In this document: one piece after another, positions 6,794 through 9,334 of the stretch
Numbering within the stretch: the stretch's first letter is position 1
Layout of the letters: each line of letters begins with the position of its first letter
Source of the DNA: Comamonadaceae bacterium
GTDB taxonomy: Bacteria; Pseudomonadota; Gammaproteobacteria; Burkholderiales; Burkholderiaceae_C
Assembly (NCBI GenBank): GCA_947478935.1
Contig: CANJXV010000085.1
Span: forward strand, 1 to 9,334
Reading direction: 5' to 3'
DNA: 9,334 bases
Program-made: the position numbers and the translations under genes
The notes under the pieces: generated by a model
The model's input: the letters and a program-made list of their open reading frames with translations, nothing else
Database searches by the model: none
Told to the model about the DNA's origin: nothing

Positions 6794-6803
6794 ATGCTAG
6801 CAT
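6794..6803. promoter_or_regulatory. Perfect palindrome atgctagcat, possible operator or paired -10 elements
   Basis: The ten bases read the same on both strands. Each strand therefore contains TG-C-TAGCAT, resembling an extended -10 element (TG-n-TATAAT, four of six in the hexamer) pointing towards hemC on one strand and ppc on the other. No good -35 box is found at 16-18 bases on either side. It could equally be a dimeric repressor half-site pair, or chance. Confidence 0.3.
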
Positions 6804-6917
6804 GGGCTGTGGCAAGCTACTTGCCCAGTAGCGCCCACAAGGGCTTACCAGCCCGGCGCAGCCCACCCGCATGGACCCCAGCCCCAGGCAACGCCCCTTT
6901 ACTACTGACCGATCCGC

Positions 6918-9334
6918 ATGCCCGCCACACCCACCACTGCCAGCCAGCGCAAAAACAGCGAACGCCCACTACTTGAAGATATCCGCCTGCTCGGGCGAAT
7001 CTTGGGTGACGTAATTCGCGAGCACGACAGCTTGAAAGCCTTTGAACTGGTGGAGCAAGTACGCCGCTTGTCCGTGGCCTTTAGGCGTGATGCCGACCAT
7101 GCAGCCGACAAGGCCCTTAAAAAACTACTCAAACGCCTGGACGCCGCGCAGACCGTTAGCGTTATCCGTGCCTTCACCTACTTCAGCCACTTGGCCAATC
7201 TGGCCGAAGACAGACACCAAATCCGCCTGCACGTTATCCATGATCGCGCGGGTGATCTGCAAGAAGGCAGCTTGGAAGTGGCGCTGGCACGCCTGCGCGA
7301 GGGTGGCATCGGCGCCAAAGCTGTGGCGCAAAGTTTGGCGCAAAGCTTTATCTCGCCGGTGCTCACTGCGCACCCTACCGAGGTACAGCGCAAAAGTATT
7401 TTGGATGCCGAGCGCGCCATCGCCCAATTGCTAGCCGCGCGCGACGACATCAAGAGCCTGGGCACCGACGCCAGCGGCCACCCTGACGCGCTGGCCCTGC
7501 GCGAACTGGCCGCCAACGAAGCTCAGATACGCGCCCGTGTCATGCAACTGTGGCAAACCCGATTGCTGCGCTCCAACAAACTGAGCGTAGCCGACGAAAT
7601 CGAAAACGCACTGAGCTATTACGAAACCACGTTTTTGCGTGAAATACCCAAGCTCTATGCCAGCATGGAACTGATGCTGGGCCAACGCCTACCGCACACG
7701 TTTTTACGCATGGGCCAATGGATTGGCGGCGACCGCGACGGTAACCCTAACGTCAGCGCCCAAACACTGGACTACGCGCTGCGCCGGCAAAGCGAAGTGG
7801 CGCTGCGCCATTACCTGACCGAAGTGCATTACCTGGGCAGCGAGTTGTCGCTCTCAGCCCTATTGACCCAATGCAATCCGGACATGCAAGCCCTGGCCGA
7901 GCGCAGCCCGGACCGGAACCCACACCGCGGTGATGAGCCCTACCGCCGCGCGCTGATAGGCATCTATGCGCGTCTGGCCGCGACCTTGCAGCAACTGACC
8001 GGTACCGAGGCCACACTGCACGCCGTCGCCCCGCAAAATGCTTACGCCCAGCCGCAAGAGTTTGCGCAGGATTTGCGCACCATCGAGGCCTCGCTACTAA
8101 CCAACCATGCGGGCGCCTTGAGCGCGCAGCGACTGCACCCGCTGATCCGCGCCGTTGAAGTATTTGGCTTTCACCTTGCCACGGTCGATTTGCGCCAAAG
8201 CTCGGATAAGCATGAAGAAGTCGTGGCCGAGCTGCTGCGCGTGGCGCGTGTGCAACCGAACTACAGCGCATTGCCCGAAGCCGATAAACGCAGCCTGCTG
8301 CTGGGGCTGTTGCAAGACGCGCGTTCGCTGCAAGTGCAAGGCGCCCACTACTCGGCGCACGCCCAGGCCGAGCAGTCTATTTTTGCCATGGCCCGCGTCA
8401 TGCGCGAGCGCTTTGGCACAGAGGCCATTCGCCACTACATCATCAGCCACACCGAGAGCGTCAGTGATTTGCTGGAAGTTTTGCTGCTGCAAAAAGAGGC
8501 CGGGCTCCTGCGCGGCACCTTGGACTTAGATGCGGTGTGCGATTTGATCGTTGTGCCGCTGTTTGAAACCATCGAAGACTTGCGTAATGCCGCGCCCATC
8601 ATGCGCGAGTTTTACGCACTGCCCGGCGTTGCCGCGCTGATTCAGCGCAGCGGTGGTGAGCAAGACATCATGTTGGGCTATTCGGACAGCAACAAAGACG
8701 GCGGTATCTTCACCAGCAACTGGGAGCTATACCGTGCGGAAATCGCGCTAGTGGCGGTGTTTGACGAACTGAGCGCTAGCGGCCACCCCACGCGCCTGCG
8801 CATGTTCCACGGGCGCGGCGGCACCGTGGGGCGCGGCGGCGGCCCCAGCTACCAAGCCATCCTGGCACAACCGCCGGGCACGGTGCGCGGGCAAATCCGC
8901 TTGACCGAGCAGGGCGAAGTCATTGGCTCCAAATATGCCAACCCCGAAATCGGCCGACGCAACCTGGAAACCCTGGTCGCCGCTACCTTGGAAGCCACGC
9001 TCTTACAAGCGACCAAACCGGCCAGCAAAAGCTTTTTAGCCGCCGCAAACGAACTGTCCGCCCACAGCATGGCGGCCTACCGCGCCTTGGTATATGAAAC
9101 ACCTGGCTTTAGCGACTATTTTTTCAGCGCTACGCCACTGCGCGAAATCACCGAACTCAACATTGGCTCGCGCCCGGCATCGCGCAAAGCCACGCAGGCG
9201 ATTGAAGACCTGCGCGCCATCCCCTGGGGCTTTAGCTGGGGCCAATGCCGCCTGACGCTGCCCGGGTGGTTTGGCTTTGGCTCGGCGGTACATGCGTTTA
9301 TCCACGGCGCAAACGGCGAGCACAGCACCACGCA
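6918..9334 (+). CDS. ppc: Phosphoenolpyruvate carboxylase, 5' part (3' end outside window)
   Basis: This cytoplasmic anaplerotic enzyme converts phosphoenolpyruvate and bicarbonate to oxaloacetate and phosphate. From the ATG at 6918, 805 full codons are present without a stop; the family is about 880-950 aa, so roughly 150 C-terminal residues are missing. Active-site motifs are intact: TAHPTE with His152 (E. coli H138), IGGDRDGNPNV (269-279), DLRQSS with Arg426 (R396), PLFET with Glu550 (E506), YSDSNKDGG with Asp590 and Lys593 (D543/K546), FHGRGGTVGRGGG with His631, Arg633 and Arg639 (H579, R581, R587), GSRPASR with Arg752 and LRAIPW with Arg766. Most of the aspartate-inhibition residues known from E. 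coli lie beyond the window, so allosteric control cannot be judged. A TGA at 6906-6908 in the same frame and absence of other start codons fix the start, although no Shine-Dalgarno sequence precedes it. Divergent from hemC. Confidence 0.97.
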   Translation, partial: MPATPTTASQRKNSERPLLEDIRLLGRILGDVIREHDSLKAFELVEQVRRLSVAFRRDADHAADKALKKLLKRLDAAQTVSVIRAFTYFSHLANLAEDRHQIRLHVIHDRAGDLQEGSLEVALARLREGGIGAKAVAQSLAQSFISPVLTAHPTEVQRKSILDAERAIAQLLAARDDIKSLGTDASGHPDALALRELAANEAQIRARVMQLWQTRLLRSNKLSVADEIENALSYYETTFLREIPKLYASMELMLGQRLPHTFLRMGQWIGGDRDGNPNVSAQTLDYALRRQSEVALRHYLTEVHYLGSELSLSALLTQCNPDMQALAERSPDRNPHRGDEPYRRALIGIYARLAATLQQLTGTEATLHAVAPQNAYAQPQEFAQDLRTIEASLLTNHAGALSAQRLHPLIRAVEVFGFHLATVDLRQSSDKHEEVVAELLRVARVQPNYSALPEADKRSLLLGLLQDARSLQVQGAHYSAHAQAEQSIFAMARVMRERFGTEAIRHYIISHTESVSDLLEVLLLQKEAGLLRGTLDLDAVCDLIVVPLFETIEDLRNAAPIMREFYALPGVAALIQRSGGEQDIMLGYSDSNKDGGIFTSNWELYRAEIALVAVFDELSASGHPTRLRMFHGRGGTVGRGGGPSYQAILAQPPGTVRGQIRLTEQGEVIGSKYANPEIGRRNLETLVAATLEATLLQATKPASKSFLAAANELSAHSMAAYRALVYETPGFSDYFFSATPLREITELNIGSRPASRKATQAIEDLRAIPWGFSWGQCRLTLPGWFGFGSAVHAFIHGANGEHSTT

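Larger units (their letters stand above)
6747..6917. promoter_or_regulatory. Divergent hemC/ppc intergenic control region
   Basis: These 171 bases separate two divergent genes and must hold start signals for both. Three symmetric elements are visible: a perfect 10-bp palindrome atgctagcat at 6794-6803; a hairpin ggcaag-cta-cttgcc at 6811-6825; and gggct-tacc-agccc at 6841-6854. A longer-range inverted pair gtgggcg (6771-6777) / cgcccac (6832-6838) encloses the first two. I recognise no named operator, and promoter boxes are weak on both strands. The ppc-proximal third (6851-6917) is C-rich. Confidence 0.6.

Noticed and set aside
6794..6976. 60-codon frame starting in the palindrome and overlapping the ppc start, a possible leader peptide
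   Set aside because: Composition is Pro/Ala/His-rich as expected for a C-rich leader, there is no attenuator-like codon run, and it extends well into ppc in another frame. Kept only as a remote possibility.
7042..7516. Open frames of 100-130 codons on both strands within ppc
   Set aside because: They are out of frame with a fully conserved PEP carboxylase reading frame and have shadow-type composition.
1..9334. Search for mobile elements, CRISPR arrays, defence genes, tRNA/rRNA genes or riboswitches
   Set aside because: Coding space is filled by rne, hemCDXY and ppc, and the two short intergenic regions hold no recognisable RNA gene or element ends.

Overview
The window reads as chromosomal core DNA of a GC-rich betaproteobacterium, most likely order Burkholderiales and possibly near Comamonadaceae. 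The evidence is an RNase E with a long Arg/Gly/Glu-rich tail, a hemC-hemD-hemX-hemY cluster, and a phosphoenolpyruvate carboxylase gene (ppc) divergent from hemC whose sequence style (for example GSRPASRK and DLRAIPW) is the one I associate with betaproteobacteria. The assignment rests on remembered family sequences, not on a search. I see no transposase, integrase, CRISPR array, tRNA or rRNA gene, phage gene or toxin-antitoxin pair.

Layout. Positions 1-2541 (+) hold the 3' part of rne (RNase E): most of the catalytic domain, the zinc-link, a predicted membrane-binding helix and a large disordered RNA-binding tail. A short convergent intergenic region (2542-2723) carries a strong hairpin with A- and T-tracts on opposite flanks, which can terminate both rne and the opposing hem operon. 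Positions 2724-6746 (-) are a compact four-gene haem cluster, read from right to left as hemC, hemD, hemX, hemY. Its junctions are 2 nt, a 4-nt ATGA overlap, and 2 nt, so it is almost certainly one translationally coupled transcript. A 171-bp divergent intergenic region (6747-6917) contains several palindromes and must carry the start signals for hemC and ppc. Positions 6918-9334 (+) are the first 805 codons of ppc, which runs off the window.

How the genes work together. HemC polymerises four porphobilinogens to hydroxymethylbilane, and HemD cyclises this to uroporphyrinogen III, the last intermediate shared by haem, sirohaem and cobalamin. HemX and HemY are inner-membrane proteins encoded with them whose biochemical roles are poorly defined. 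Ppc refills oxaloacetate for the TCA cycle and amino-acid synthesis. RNase E is the main mRNA-decay and RNA-processing endonuclease and has no direct link to the haem genes beyond position.

I looked for an undescribed system and did not find one: all protein-coding space is explained by five known housekeeping families. The items worth a second look are small: the shared terminator with a UACG tetraloop, repeats and a membrane helix in the RNase E tail, a non-ATG start for hemC, and palindromes plus a C-rich leader lacking a Shine-Dalgarno sequence between hemC and ppc.
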